Made by a program: the position numbers and the translations under genes. Shown in pieces: positions 50,296-59,851 of a stretch of 64,000 nt of DNA. The notes under the pieces are model-generated. The model was not told where the DNA came from. It saw only the letters and a list, made by a program, of their open reading frames with translations, and searched no databases. Source of the DNA: Ruegeria sp. HKCCD8929 (GTDB lineage Bacteria; Pseudomonadota; Alphaproteobacteria; Rhodobacterales; Rhodobacteraceae); the NCBI RefSeq assembly GCF_013031405.1, contig NZ_WPZY01000013.1:1-64000 (forward strand). Direction: 5' to 3'. Every line of letters begins with the position of its first letter. The first letter of the stretch is position 1.

Positions 50296-50781
50296 ATGAT
50301 TTCAATCGGCGACACCCTGCCCGATGCAACCATGACACAGATGGGCGCCGAGGGGCCCGAACCGGTCGATCTGTCCGGCAAGATCAAGGGACGCAAAGTG
50401 GTGATCTTTGCGGTACCCGGCGCTTTTACGCCGACCTGCCACTCGGCCCACGTGCCCAGCTTCATCCGCACCAAGGCGCAGTTCGACGAAAAGGGTGTTG
50501 ATGAGATCATCTGCGTCTCGGTCAACGATCCTTTCGTGATGAACGCCTGGGGCGAGGCCACCGGTGCCGCCGATGCGGGTCTGACCCTGCTGGCCGATGC
50601 GCAATCCGAGTTCACGGGCGCCATAGGCATGCAGTTCGACGCCCCGCCCGTGGGCCTGATGGCCCGGTCCAAGCGCTATGCGATGCTGGTCGAGGACGGC
50701 AAGGTCTCAGCACTGAACGTCGAGGAAAATCCGGGCGTGTGCGAGCTGTCCGCGGGCGAAGCGCTGCTGGACGCGATGTAA
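50296..50781 (+). CDS. Peroxiredoxin 5 (AhpC/TSA, PrxV group)
   Basis: 161 aa. Peroxidatic Cys48 in VPGAFTPTCHSAHVP. Other cysteines are Cys73 (IICVSVN) and Cys149 (GVCELSAGEAL), the latter a potential resolving residue. Divergent from the FAD oxidoreductase, separated by 98 bp. The ATG at 50296 has GAGG upstream, though an ATG 5 codons earlier is also possible. Confidence 0.93.
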   Translation: MISIGDTLPDATMTQMGAEGPEPVDLSGKIKGRKVVIFAVPGAFTPTCHSAHVPSFIRTKAQFDEKGVDEIICVSVNDPFVMNAWGEATGAADAGLTLLADAQSEFTGAIGMQFDAPPVGLMARSKRYAMLVEDGKVSALNVEENPGVCELSAGEALLDAM

Positions 50782-50787
50782 CGCGAC

Positions 50788-50812
50788 GTGGCCCCGTTTC
50801 AGGCGGGGCCAC
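50788..50812 (+). terminator. Terminator-like hairpin after the Prx5 gene
   Basis: GTGGCCCCG / CGGGGCCAC (9-bp stem, 7-nt loop) beginning 7 bp after the stop, then AATTTG. Strong stem, weak T-run. Confidence 0.65.
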
Positions 50813-50904
50813 AATTTGCCGGTTTTCCCGCGTAACGCGAACTCAGCTTGTTGTTATTCTGATTTGAGAGAATACTTTCCTGTATAGTAACAGGAGTTAT
50901 TTCC

Positions 50905-51150
50905 ATGAAATCGAAAGTACTAGGCTTGGCCTTATGCGTTTCGGGTCTGCTTGCCGCTTGCGCGCCTGCACCGACACCTCAGGCGCAAGCAGCACGGCAA
51001 CATGAAATCGCCTGTCTGAGCGGTAGTGTCGTTGGTGGCCTCATCGGCGGCGCGATCGGCAATCAGTTTGGCGGCGGGTCGGGACGAGATATCCTGACGG
51101 CGGCAGGTGCCAGCGCCGGCGCCGTATCCGGCAGCAGATACGCGTGTTAA
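50905..51150 (+). CDS. Glycine-zipper lipoprotein
   Basis: 81 aa. Lipobox LAAC (Cys19), then a short glycine-zipper segment GSVVGGLIGGAIGNQFGGGSG that may span the membrane, as in SlyB/17-kDa antigen proteins. The final residues GSRYAC end in Cys. Likely outer-membrane stabiliser. A second small gene, EF-hand, begins 13 bp downstream. Confidence 0.8.
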   Translation: MKSKVLGLALCVSGLLAACAPAPTPQAQAARQHEIACLSGSVVGGLIGGAIGNQFGGGSGRDILTAAGASAGAVSGSRYAC

Positions 51151-51163
51151 CGGGGGGTTCGAC

Positions 51164-51511
51164 ATGAAACTTGGAACAACGCTTGCGGTTGCACTGGCCA
51201 TGACCGCCTCGGCGGCCCTGTCACAAACGGCGGGCATGACGGATGCCCAACTGTCCGCGATGGACAAGGACAAGGACGGTGCCGTGTCCCGGGGCGAGTT
51301 CGACGACTTCTCGGACTATGCGTTCAAGGCAATGGATGTGGACAAGAGCGGCGCGTTGAGTTCGGCTGAGACAAAACCTCATTTCGATCTCGCGACGTTC
51401 AGGCAGCTTGACGCCAACAGCGACAACGCCGTTTCCAGTGCCGAATATCGGGCACGGATGGCCAAGGATTTCGAGGCGGCGGATCAGGACGGGAACGGAT
51501 TGCTCGACTGA
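51164..51511 (+). CDS. Secreted EF-hand calcium-binding protein
   Basis: 115 aa. Signal peptide (about 1-21). Loops DKDKDGAVSRGE, DVDKSGALSSAE and DANSDNAVSSAE are EF-hand loops, and DQDGNGLLD at the C-terminus looks like a fourth, cut off before its last Glu. A periplasmic calcium sensor or buffer. It is 13 bp after the glycine-zipper gene. Confidence 0.87.
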   Translation: MKLGTTLAVALAMTASAALSQTAGMTDAQLSAMDKDKDGAVSRGEFDDFSDYAFKAMDVDKSGALSSAETKPHFDLATFRQLDANSDNAVSSAEYRARMAKDFEAADQDGNGLLD

Positions 51512-51529
51512 GTGACAGCGCCCCGCCTG

Positions 51530-51557
51530 CAGGCCAATGTTACCCTGCATTGGCCTG
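51530..51557 (+). terminator. Hairpin after the EF-hand gene
   Basis: CAGGCCAATG / CATTGGCCTG, a 10-bp stem with 8-nt loop, 18 bp downstream of the stop. No T-run; likely a transcript end or stabiliser. Confidence 0.5.
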
Positions 51558-51647
51558 GTGTGAGTTGGCGCGAGCGCCTGGCCCTTTCTTGTGCCAACTG
51601 ATCGCGCCAGTTAACCTGTGGTTGTCCCACATGCCCGAGAGGTCGTC

Positions 51648-51956
51648 ATGACCAAGTGGAAACTGTATCCCCTGATATGCGTGCTTGCCGCCTGCGATGT
51701 GCCCAGCGCCACGCTGGTAACCGGCAGCGATGGGCAGACGCTCATCCAGATCAACAGCGGTGATCTGACATGTTACAACAGCGGCTGCCTGAGGATTGAC
51801 GCAAACACGCGCAGCATGCAGTTGATCGGTAACCGGCGCACGCGTGTGCCCCGAGGGATTGACGTCAGCGACGGGCTGGTGACACCGGAAGAGTTTCTGC
51901 GGATGCGGCAAGCCGCAATGCTGGCCGGTGGCCTGACCTCCCCGGACAATCGCTAG
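51648..51956 (+). CDS. Small lipoprotein of unknown function
   Basis: 102 aa. Lipobox LAAC (Cys15). The mature part is short and has two further cysteines ([13 protein letters not shown]), probably disulfide-bonded. ATG 51648 follows GAGAGG; an earlier in-frame start 10 codons back lacks it. The 3' end overlaps convergent phhB by 4 bp. I do not recognise a family. Confidence 0.7.
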   Translation: MTKWKLYPLICVLAACDVPSATLVTGSDGQTLIQINSGDLTCYNSGCLRIDANTRSMQLIGNRRTRVPRGIDVSDGLVTPEEFLRMRQAAMLAGGLTSPDNR

Positions 51957-52246
51957 CATAAGCTGTCCATTTTGCGCGCCAGTTTGGCATCCAGCGCCGA
52001 TACCCCGCCGACGTCATGGGTGCTGAGCACCACTTCGACCGTGCGGTAGATATTCTTCCATTCCGGATGGTGATCCCATTTCTCGGACCAGATCGCCACG
52101 CGGGTCATCCAGCCGAATGCGTCGACAAAACTGTCAAAGATGAAGGTCTTGGTGATCGCATCGCGGTCCTCGACCATGGTCCAGCCGTTCTTGAACAGAG
52201 GGTCCAGAAGCGGGCCGCGGGTCTCTTCCGACAGAAGTTCGGTCAT
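51953..52246 (-). CDS. phhB: Pterin-4a-carbinolamine dehydratase
   Basis: 97 aa. The signature is [19 protein letters not shown], then [31 protein letters not shown] (active-site His pair). Regenerates tetrahydrobiopterin after aromatic hydroxylation. No phenylalanine hydroxylase is in the window. It overlaps the DUF482 gene by 4 bp. Confidence 0.95.
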   Translation of the reverse strand: MTELLSEETRGPLLDPLFKNGWTMVEDRDAITKTFIFDSFVDAFGWMTRVAIWSEKWDHHPEWKNIYRTVEVVLSTHDVGGVSALDAKLARKMDSLC

Positions 52247-53430
52247 TGCTGTTCCTCCGGAGTCGATTTCCTGAACGGACCGTAGTCGGTCAGAATCTCG
52301 ATTTCATCGCCAATCGCCGCGCGTTCGGCCTCAAGATACCGGGCCACCGCGTCTGCGAAACCGGAATCACCCACCCAATGCAGACTGTGGGTCTGCGTCG
52401 GCAGATATCCGCGCGCCAGCTTGTGTTCGCCCTGCGCGCCCGCTTCGACCCGGTACAAGCCTTTGGCGATCGCAAAATCGATGGCACGATAATAGCACAG
52501 TTCGAAGTGCAGGCAGGGATGATGTTCGATGGCACCCCAGTAGCGGCCGAAAAGCGTCTCGCGCCCGACGAAGTTCAGCGCCCCGGCGATGGGCTGTCCG
52601 TGGCGTTCGGCCAGCACCAGTGCCACATCATCCGCCATGGTGTGGTGCACGATGTCGAAGAACTCGCGCGTCAGATAGGGTGAGCCCCATTTCCGCGAGC
52701 CGGTGTCCTGATAGAATACCCAGAAGGCATCCCAATGCTCGGGCCTCAGATCAGGCCCCGTCAGCGTTTTGATCTCGCCACCAAAGGCGCAGGCCTGTGC
52801 CCGTTCCTTGCGGATGTTCTTGCGCTTGCGCGAGGACAGGGCGGCGAGAAACCCGCCAAAGTCGCGATACCCATCGTTCAGCCAGTGAAACTGCTGCGAG
52901 GCGCGGTGCAGCAGGCCCATCTGCTCGCCCGCCCGCGCCTCATCTTCGGTGCAGAAGGTGACATGCACCGAGGACACGCGGTTGTCGGCGGCAAGCTGCA
53001 CCGCGCCCTGCACCAGCGCCGACATGCCGATCCCCTCATACCCCGGGCGCACCAGCAGCCGCCGACCCGTGGCCGGGGTGAAGGGCACCGCGATCTGCAG
53101 TTTGGGATAGTAGCGCCCACCCGCCTGTTCATAGGCATGGGCCCAGCTATGATCGAAGATATACTCGCCCTGACTGTGCGACTTGGCATACATCGGCGCC
53201 GCCGCGATCAACATCCCATCGAGATAGGCGGTCAGGTATTGCGGCCGCCAGCCGGTGCCGGGCCCGACCGAGCCGCTCAGTTCCAGTGCCAGCAGAAAGC
53301 GGTGGGTGGTGAACGGATCAAGGGGCCGCCCGCCCCGGGCGGCCTCGGGACAGGCACAGGCATCCCAGTCCTCTGCCCCGATCTGATCGAGGGAGCTTAG
53401 AACCCGAACTTCGATCTGTGCCTGATCCAT
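52243..53430 (-). CDS. DUF482 / FemAB-like GNAT protein
   Basis: 395 aa. Two GNAT-like domains as in DUF482 (COG3146). Landmarks are [43 protein letters not shown] and [20 protein letters not shown]. This is a wide-spread alphaproteobacterial protein of unknown substrate. It is in a tight run RidA, GDPD, this, PhhB. Confidence 0.85.
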   Translation of the reverse strand: MDQAQIEVRVLSSLDQIGAEDWDACACPEAARGGRPLDPFTTHRFLLALELSGSVGPGTGWRPQYLTAYLDGMLIAAAPMYAKSHSQGEYIFDHSWAHAYEQAGGRYYPKLQIAVPFTPATGRRLLVRPGYEGIGMSALVQGAVQLAADNRVSSVHVTFCTEDEARAGEQMGLLHRASQQFHWLNDGYRDFGGFLAALSSRKRKNIRKERAQACAFGGEIKTLTGPDLRPEHWDAFWVFYQDTGSRKWGSPYLTREFFDIVHHTMADDVALVLAERHGQPIAGALNFVGRETLFGRYWGAIEHHPCLHFELCYYRAIDFAIAKGLYRVEAGAQGEHKLARGYLPTQTHSLHWVGDSGFADAVARYLEAERAAIGDEIEILTDYGPFRKSTPEEQQ

Positions 53431-53475
53431 GTGCCCTCCGCGCCTGAACAGTATCTGTGGCCGGACAACCCCGGA

Positions 53476-54246
53476 TCAAGCCGAATGCGCAGCCAGATAC
53501 CCCTCGAAGGTCACATTGTCGGCAACCTTGCGCGCCTCTGCCTCCTGCTCGGGCGAGCGGATCGTCCAGCACAGGATCGGCACACCGCGCGCCTTGAGTT
53601 CCTGAACGCGGGGGCGATTCAGGTCATGCCATTCATGGCTGATGAAGCTCGCCTGCACCCGGTCGAAGTCCGGAATATCGCGGAGGTGATCGCGAACGGC
53701 CTGTGACAGTGGCCAGTTTGAGCGTTCGTAAGCGCTGGTAACGATCCCGCGTGGGACGTCCGGCATCAGACGCGCCATGGCGGCGGTGCTGTTGGGGTTG
53801 AAGGACATGATTGCAAGCGGACCGTCATAGGCCGAGAGCATCGCCGCCGCCGCCTCTTCCAGCGCGCCGACGTCAGTGCCCATGCCGCCATCCTGATCCT
53901 TGATCTCGACCAACAGCGGCACCTGACCCGCGACCATGTTCAGCACCTCGGCAAGCGTCGGGATGCCCTCGCTATCGGAATGCAGCAGCGACACCGCCTC
54001 GGCCTCGGCCGCGGTCAACCGGCGGATCGGGCCGGGCTGGCCGGTCAGGCGCGTCATGTCATAGTCGTGAAACACCATGGCCTGACCATCAGCGGTCAGT
54101 TGCAGGTCGATCTCGATCCCGTACCCGGCCTTGATGGCCGCGCGGATCGCCGCGCGGCTGTTTTCAGGGCGCCCCTGCGTGATGTCGTGCAGCGCCCGGT
54201 GGGCAATCGGCACGTCCAGAAAGGCGCGTGGCAACTCCGGCGTCAT
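53476..54246 (-). CDS. Glycerophosphodiester phosphodiesterase
   Basis: 256 aa. Active-site motif VPIAHRALHDITQGRPENS and IEIDLQLTADGQAMVFHDYDM with the catalytic His pair and metal-binding Glu/Asp. There is no signal peptide, so it is the cytosolic UgpQ kind. Cleaves glycerophosphodiesters to glycerol-3-phosphate and alcohol, e.g. choline. Overlaps the RidA gene by 4 bp. Confidence 0.92.
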   Translation of the reverse strand: MTPELPRAFLDVPIAHRALHDITQGRPENSRAAIRAAIKAGYGIEIDLQLTADGQAMVFHDYDMTRLTGQPGPIRRLTAAEAEAVSLLHSDSEGIPTLAEVLNMVAGQVPLLVEIKDQDGGMGTDVGALEEAAAAMLSAYDGPLAIMSFNPNSTAAMARLMPDVPRGIVTSAYERSNWPLSQAVRDHLRDIPDFDRVQASFISHEWHDLNRPRVQELKARGVPILCWTIRSPEQEAEARKVADNVTFEGYLAAHSA

Positions 54247-54698
54247 CGGATCTCGAAGATCCCTTCGATCTCAACCGCAACGCCCAGCGGCAGGGCCGCC
54301 GCGCTAACCGCCGAGCGCGAATGCCGCCCGGCATCGCCCAGCGCCTCGACCAGAAAGTCGGACGCGCCGTTGATGACCTGCGGCTGCTGGGTGAAATCGG
54401 CGGTCGAATTCACAAATCCGGTTAGCTTGATCACCCGCACCAGCCGTTCGATATCTTCGTCGCACGCGGCCTTGACCTGTGCCAGAAGGTTGATCGCACA
54501 GACACGCGCCGCCGCAGCACCTGCCTCGACCTCCATACCGTCGCCCAGCTTGCCGGTGATCAGGTCGTCATCCTTCGAGATCTGGCCCGATACATAAACG
54601 ATGTTGCCGACACGCACGAAAGGCACATAGTTGGCCGCCGGTGCCGGAGCGTCCGGCAGGGTCACGCCCAGGCTTTCAAGTTTTGCTGCGATGCTCAT
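54243..54698 (-). CDS. RidA family (YjgF/YER057c) protein
   Basis: 151 aa. SIAAKLESLGVTLPDAPAPAANYVP followed by YVSGQISKDD and, near the C-terminus, SRSAVSAAALPLGVAVEIEGIF, the usual Arg-containing active area. Deaminates reactive enamine/imine intermediates. Start at 54698; it heads the four-gene minus operon. Confidence 0.92.
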   Translation of the reverse strand: MSIAAKLESLGVTLPDAPAPAANYVPFVRVGNIVYVSGQISKDDDLITGKLGDGMEVEAGAAAARVCAINLLAQVKAACDEDIERLVRVIKLTGFVNSTADFTQQPQVINGASDFLVEALGDAGRHSRSAVSAAALPLGVAVEIEGIFEIR

Positions 54699-55043
54699 GA
54701 GTCGCGTCCTCCCACAATCAGGTTCCGGCGGACGCTAGCCGGGATCGAGGCGGTCGAAAAGCCCGAAACCGAGCACTACCCACAGAGAATTGACCCCCGC
54801 CCTACCATTCGCATGGGCAAACGCCCCGGCCCTATTCCATGCGCGTATCTCCTCTCATCCGGTCACGCTGATAGGTGTGCCGCTTTACCTTATCGCCTGA
54901 GCGCGATACATGCTTGCCTGTTTCATATCCGTCACTCATCCACTATGTGTCAGCAACACCGCGCCAATCACATTGAACCCCGGGCGATTATCTAGTTTGA
55001 CCTGGCTGCGCCGCCGCCTAGCCGCCATGGAGTACCCAAGACC
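54699..55043. other. Intergenic region between divergent ridA and mlaA
   Basis: 345 bp with no supported gene. The GC content is moderate. I see no clear operator, hairpin or consensus promoter. It must hold the promoters for the two divergent transcripts. Confidence 0.5.
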
Positions 55044-55862
55044 GTGTTGACCAGTCAGTTTATCAAGTCCCTCTGCGCCCTGGCCTTGGTGGCGGCCCTG
55101 TCGGCCTGTGCCCAGCAACCGCCCGAACAGGCCTCGCGCGGTGAGATCCATGACCCGTACGAGAACACCAACCGGTCGATTCATGCCTTCAACCGCGGGG
55201 TGGATCGGTACTTCTTCCGCCCGGCGTCGAAGAGCTATGTGAGGATCTTTCCTGATCCGGTCGTGACGGCGTTCAGCAACTTTGCGCGCAACCTGTCCAC
55301 ACCGGGGCAGGCCGTGGACTATCTGCTGCAGGGGAAACCGCGCGAATCCGGCAGTGCCCTGCTGCGGTTCACCGTGAACACGATCTGGGGCATCGGCGGC
55401 CTGTTCGATCCGGCCAGCGAGATGGAGATCGCGCGGCCGGACACGGATTTCGGTGAAACTCTGCACACTTGGGGCTTTGGCGAAGGCGCTTATGTCGAAC
55501 TGCCGCTTTACGGCCCCTCGACCACCCGGGACGCGGTGGGTGTGGTGGTAAACCTTTTCACCAACCCGATCGATTTCGCCCCGACCCGGCCCGCCGACAA
55601 CCTCGGTCTCTATGCCGAGGTTGTGCGCCGCATGGGGGACCGGGGCCGTTATTCGGACACGGTCGATTCAATTCTTTACGGCAGTGCAGACAGTTACGCC
55701 CAATCGCGCCTGATCTACCTGCAAAACCGCCGCTTCGAACTGGCAAGTGGCGACGACGACGCCTATCTAGGCCTTTATACCGATCCCTACGCCGCGGTGA
55801 ACGGAGAAGACGCGGCCCCGGATCCGTATCTCGACCCATATGAGGATCCATATGCAGAGTAA
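55044..55862 (+). CDS. mlaA: Outer-membrane lipid-asymmetry lipoprotein
   Basis: 272 aa from GTG. Lipobox LSAC (Cys22). MlaA/VacJ body: DPYENTNRSIHAFNRGVD, NFARNLSTPGQAVDYLLQGK, TIWGIGGLFDPASEM, FGETLHTWGFGEGAYVELPLYGPST. Removes misplaced phospholipids from the outer leaflet. Its tail (DPYLDPYEDPYAE) is acidic and repetitive. The stop overlaps mlaC. Confidence 0.93.
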   Translation: MLTSQFIKSLCALALVAALSACAQQPPEQASRGEIHDPYENTNRSIHAFNRGVDRYFFRPASKSYVRIFPDPVVTAFSNFARNLSTPGQAVDYLLQGKPRESGSALLRFTVNTIWGIGGLFDPASEMEIARPDTDFGETLHTWGFGEGAYVELPLYGPSTTRDAVGVVVNLFTNPIDFAPTRPADNLGLYAEVVRRMGDRGRYSDTVDSILYGSADSYAQSRLIYLQNRRFELASGDDDAYLGLYTDPYAAVNGEDAAPDPYLDPYEDPYAE

Positions 55863-56460
55863 CATGATGAACCGCCGCCTTTTCGTGACCACCGCGCTGG
55901 CCGGGGCCGGCCTTGTCGCGCTGCCGGTGCCCGCACTGGCGCTGAGCGAGGCCAGCGCCGTCAATCTGGTCAACAGCGTGGTCGCCGAGATCAACAAGGT
56001 GATCGCCTCGGGCAAATCCGAGAATGCGATGCTCAGGGATTTCGAGAAGATTTTCGTGCGCTACGCGGATGTACCGATCATGGCGCGATACGCGTTGGGG
56101 GCTGATGCCCGCAGCGCCAGCAAGGCGCAGTTGCGGCAATTCACCCAGGCATTCCAGGGCTATATCGCCCGCAAATACGGTCGCCGCTTCCGCGAATTCA
56201 TCGGTGGCGAGGTGAACGTCAAGAACGCCCGCAAAATCCGTGCAGGTTATGAGGTGCGCAGCACCGTCAAGCTGCGGGGCGAAGCGCCTTTCGAAGTGAC
56301 GTTCCTGGTCTCAGACAAATCCGGCAAGGACAAGTTCTTCAACATGTTCATCGAAGGGGTGAACGTGTTGCTGACCGAGCGCACCGAGATCGGCGCCATG
56401 CTGGATGCACGCAAGGGCAATCTGGACCGCCTGATTCAGGACCTGCCCAAGGCAGGCTGA
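55852..56460 (+). CDS. mlaC: Phospholipid-binding ABC transporter component MlaC
   Basis: 202 aa. A Tat-like or Sec signal (NRRLFVTTALAGAGLVALP) and the MlaC (Ttg2D) fold: FVRYADVPIMARYALGADAR, YIARKYGRRFREFIGGEVNV. Shuttles phospholipid between MlaA and the inner-membrane MlaFEDB, which is not here. Start 55852 has GAGGA 5 bp upstream; ATGs at 55864 and 55867 also fit the signal. Confidence 0.9.
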   Translation: MQSNMMNRRLFVTTALAGAGLVALPVPALALSEASAVNLVNSVVAEINKVIASGKSENAMLRDFEKIFVRYADVPIMARYALGADARSASKAQLRQFTQAFQGYIARKYGRRFREFIGGEVNVKNARKIRAGYEVRSTVKLRGEAPFEVTFLVSDKSGKDKFFNMFIEGVNVLLTERTEIGAMLDARKGNLDRLIQDLPKAG

Positions 56461-56489
56461 CCGGTTCTGCTCATCGCGACAATGACAAG

Positions 56490-56514
56490 CCCGCACCCCA
56501 TGGTGCGGGTTTTT
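56490..56514 (+). terminator. Terminator of mlaAC
   Basis: CCCGCACC-CCAT-GGTGCGGG, then TTTTT. It lies 29 bp after the mlaC stop, and faces the convergent ICL-like gene. Confidence 0.88.
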
Positions 56515-56521
56515 CTATGCG

Positions 56522-57361
56522 CTAGCGGCGGGTCGGCTTTTCCTGAGACATAAAACGGGCGATGGCCTCGCCGGGCATCGCATCGGCGGCGTAGGTGAAG
56601 GTTCCGGTGGTCAGAACCTCATCGGCAGCACGTCTCAGCGCGCCCAGCGCCGCCCGCGCAAAAGAGCCGCCGACACTGATCCGGCGCACCCCTGCCTCGG
56701 ACAGTTCTTGCACCGAATAGGTCGGGGCTTGAAGCCCCATGACCACATTCACTGGCTTGTCGACCGCCCGGCAGACCGCCTTTATCGCGTCGATATTAGG
56801 AAGGCCCGGAGCATAAAGCACATCCGCGCCCGCCTCGGCGAACGCGACCAGGCGTTGGATCGTATCGTCCAGATCGGGACGGTCCCACAAGTGGTTTTCG
56901 GCCCGGGCGGTCAGCAGGAACGGCAGATCGCGGGCTGCCTCGGCAGCCGCGCGAACGCGGTCAACGGCTGTGTCCATCTCATAAATCGGATTGTCGGGGT
57001 CGCCGGTCGCGTCCTCGATCGAACCGCCAACCAGTCCGATGTCACATGCCATCCGGATCGTCTCGGCACAGGCCTCAGGGGGCGCACCAAAGCCGTCCTC
57101 AAGATCAGCCGATACCGGCAAGTCGGTGGCGGCGACGATTTCCCCCGCGTTGGCCAGCAGTTCCTGTCGCGACAACGCAGCAGAGGAATCGCGCCTGCCT
57201 GCCGAAAACGCGTATCCCGCGCTGGTGGTAGCGAGGGCGGCGAACCCCATCGAGCTTAAAATCCGGGCGGTCCCAGCATCCCACGGATTTGGCATCACGA
57301 AAGCGCTCTCACCCTGATGCAGCGCTTTGAACTGTTCGTATTTCTCGGTCTGATCTGGCAT
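56522..57361 (-). CDS. Isocitrate lyase/PEP mutase superfamily enzyme
   Basis: 279 aa. Superfamily blocks ESAFVMPNPWDAGTARIL, LPVSADLEDGFG, GGSIEDATGDPD, LLTARAENHLW, and GLQAPTYSVQELSEAGVRRISVGGS. It lacks the KKCGH-type loop of isocitrate lyase, so it is in the oxaloacetate decarboxylase/2-methylisocitrate-lyase-like group. The substrate is unknown. Although a phosphonate locus exists elsewhere in the window, I see no link. Confidence 0.85.
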   Translation of the reverse strand: MPDQTEKYEQFKALHQGESAFVMPNPWDAGTARILSSMGFAALATTSAGYAFSAGRRDSSAALSRQELLANAGEIVAATDLPVSADLEDGFGAPPEACAETIRMACDIGLVGGSIEDATGDPDNPIYEMDTAVDRVRAAAEAARDLPFLLTARAENHLWDRPDLDDTIQRLVAFAEAGADVLYAPGLPNIDAIKAVCRAVDKPVNVVMGLQAPTYSVQELSEAGVRRISVGGSFARAALGALRRAADEVLTTGTFTYAADAMPGEAIARFMSQEKPTRR

Positions 57362-57465
57362 CCGCTCACTCCGAAATTGCCGTGGCTCTTCGGTAGCACA
57401 AGCAAGAACAATTAGCGAACATTTTCTATGGAACGCAGAGCGCGATCAGACCAACCCGCCTTTCC

Positions 57466-59661
57466 TCAATTGCCCCCGAAGATATCCTTGAGCAGCCTGT
57501 CCACCGCCTGCCCGAAACCTCCACCCCTCCTTGGCTTACGGCGTTTGGGCTGCTGGGCCGTGCGGACCGGCTGTTTCGGCGCCAGCATCGGTAGCGGACT
57601 GGGGGTCATCCCCTCGGTCACGCGCACCATCGTCTCGTGCCAGATTTCCGCAGGCAGCCCGCCGCCGGTCACGCCCGACAGCGGCGTGTTGTCGTCATAA
57701 CCCATCCAGACACCGGTCACGTAGTCGGCAGTAAAGCCAATGAACCAGGCATCCCGTGCGGCCTGCGTCGTGCCGGTCTTACCCGCCACCTGCCAACCAG
57801 GAAGTGCCGCGCGTTTGCCTGACCCTTGCGAGACGACCTTTTCCATCATCCAGGTCAGCTGCCGTGCCGCATCCGTCCGGATCACCCGCTCGCCAATGCC
57901 GGTGCTGGTGTCCATCAGAGGCTCGTCCTCGCCCAGCAGTTTCAACTGGGTCAGCCCGTATGGCTCGACCGAAGAACCGCCGTTCAGGATACCGGCATAG
58001 GCCCCGGTCATCTCGATTAGCGTGCTTTCCGATGCCCCCAGCGCCAGCGCCGGACCTGCGGCCAGATCGCTCTGAATTCCGAAATTGCTGGCCACGGTAC
58101 GCACATTGTCCAGCCCCGCCACCTCGGCCACCTTGACCGCCGGCACGTTCAGCGAATCCTTCAGGGCCTGGGTCAGAGTCACCCGGCCGTAGTGTCTCTT
58201 GGTGTAGTTCTTGGGGCACCACCGGCCCGACCCGGGGATGTTGAGGCAGTAAGGCTCGTCCAACACGATGTCGTTTGGCGAATAACCAAGTTCAAGCGCC
58301 GTGGCATAGACAAACGGTTTGAACGACGACCCGGTCTGCCGCAGCGCCTGCGTCGCCCGGTTGAAGGCACCCGAAACGCGGGTCTCGCGCCCACCGACCA
58401 TCGCGCGCACCGCGCCATCGGCGGACATCACGACAATCGCCGCCTGTGCCTTGGACCCCGGCTTGACCTTTTCCTGGAACACGAACTGCATCGCCTCTTC
58501 GGCGGCAGTCTGCAGGCGCTGGTCCAGTGTCGTGCGGATCACCACATCCTCGGTGGTGTTGCGGGTAAAGAACTCGGGCCCGCTGGCCATGACCCAGTCG
58601 GCAAAGTAACCGCCCGCACGCGCCGCCGCCGCCTCGGACAATTGCGCGGGATTGGCGCGCGCACTCTTCGCTTCGGCAGTACTCAGGTAACCCTGCTCCT
58701 CCATCAACCCGATCACCAGCTGGGCCCGATCCTGCGAGCGTTGCAGGTTGTTGGTCGGCGCATAGCGTGTCGGCGCCACCAGCAGACCGGCCAGCATCGC
58801 CGCCTCGGCGGGGCTGACCTCGGCCGCCGACTTGCCGAAATAACGCTGGCTGGCGGCCTCGAAGCCGCGCGCGCCGGCGCCGAGGAAGGCGCGGTTCAGA
58901 TAAATGGTCAGGATCTCGTCCTTGGAATACTTGACCTCCATCGCCAGCGCATAGACGGCCTCTTTAACCTTGCGCCAGAGCGAGCCCTGACGGCAGTCGG
59001 ACTCGTAGGCCGCCTCGGACTCCCACTGCCCCGGCTCATACGGAACCCCGAGGCACAGCAGCTTGGCGGTTTGCTGCGTGATGGTCGAGCCACCATGGCC
59101 GGACAGAGGCCCGCGCCCCTCGCGCAGGTTGATACGCACGGCACTGGCGACACCGCGCGGGCTGATGCCGAAATGGCGGTAGAACCGCTTGTCCTCAGTC
59201 GCGACCACCGCGCTCTTCAGATGTTTCGAGACAGTGTCGGCAGTGATCACCCCGCCGAACTGATCGCCGCGCCAGGCAAAGACCTTGCCTTCGCGGTCGA
59301 GCATGGTCACAGACCCACGCGCACGCCCATCAAGCAGCGCATCGACCTCGGGCAGCGTTGTGTAGACCAGGCCCACTGCCAACGCGACGAGCAGCATGAC
59401 AACCATCCCGATGCGCCAGGTAAAGCCCCAGATCATTCCGAAGATCCAGCCGAAGAACCGCCGGATCGCACCGGTGATCCCGCCGCCACGCGTACCGCGC
59501 CGAGCCGTCTTGCGCGCAGTCCTTTTCGGCTTGGCTTTACGGGTCGTGGTTTTCTTTGGCGACGCCTTGCGGGTGGACTTGGCCGACGTCTTCTTCCTGC
59601 CCGCCGACGGGTATCGTTTGTCCGCCACCAATGTCGGCTTGCGCCGCTTTGAATCCGTCAT
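57466..59661 (-). CDS. Class A penicillin-binding protein 1A-like
   Basis: 731 aa. A very basic N-terminal tail (about 5-62: many KTTTRKAKPKRTARKTARR type repeats) in the cytoplasm, one TM helix (about 70-95), glycosyltransferase-51 domain (ATEDKRFYRHFGISPRGV; STITQQTAKLL) and transpeptidase domain with SxxK (TGSSFKPF), SLN and KTG (KTGTTQAARDAWFIGF). Polymerises and cross-links peptidoglycan. Start ATG 59661 was chosen; 74 in-frame upstream residues cross the glnK leader and are not family-like. Confidence 0.92.
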   Translation of the reverse strand: MTDSKRRKPTLVADKRYPSAGRKKTSAKSTRKASPKKTTTRKAKPKRTARKTARRGTRGGGITGAIRRFFGWIFGMIWGFTWRIGMVVMLLVALAVGLVYTTLPEVDALLDGRARGSVTMLDREGKVFAWRGDQFGGVITADTVSKHLKSAVVATEDKRFYRHFGISPRGVASAVRINLREGRGPLSGHGGSTITQQTAKLLCLGVPYEPGQWESEAAYESDCRQGSLWRKVKEAVYALAMEVKYSKDEILTIYLNRAFLGAGARGFEAASQRYFGKSAAEVSPAEAAMLAGLLVAPTRYAPTNNLQRSQDRAQLVIGLMEEQGYLSTAEAKSARANPAQLSEAAAARAGGYFADWVMASGPEFFTRNTTEDVVIRTTLDQRLQTAAEEAMQFVFQEKVKPGSKAQAAIVVMSADGAVRAMVGGRETRVSGAFNRATQALRQTGSSFKPFVYATALELGYSPNDIVLDEPYCLNIPGSGRWCPKNYTKRHYGRVTLTQALKDSLNVPAVKVAEVAGLDNVRTVASNFGIQSDLAAGPALALGASESTLIEMTGAYAGILNGGSSVEPYGLTQLKLLGEDEPLMDTSTGIGERVIRTDAARQLTWMMEKVVSQGSGKRAALPGWQVAGKTGTTQAARDAWFIGFTADYVTGVWMGYDDNTPLSGVTGGGLPAEIWHETMVRVTEGMTPSPLPMLAPKQPVRTAQQPKRRKPRRGGGFGQAVDRLLKDIFGGN

Positions 59662-59783
59662 TCTCAGCTCTGCCCGTTTTTTGCTTTTGCCGCACAATAC
59701 CCCGACCAGCCCCGCGTGTTGAGGTGTGAATTTCCGGTATTTCCCCTCGCAACTATGCCGCTTTTTTAATCGTTCGTGTCGGT

Positions 59784-59802
59784 TTGTGCAAAAATTGTGC
59801 AA
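59784..59802 (+). promoter_or_regulatory. Tandem direct repeat upstream of glnK
   Basis: TTGTGCAA at 59784-59791 and again at 59795-59802, an 11-bp period (one helical turn). It resembles neither an NtrC site (which needs TGCAC...GTGCA inverted halves) nor a sigma-54 promoter; no GG-N10-GC was found nearby. Confidence 0.4.
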
Positions 59803-59851
59803 GATCGCCGACTTCTCATTAGATTTCAGCCCCCCGACTCGTTTCTTTGCG

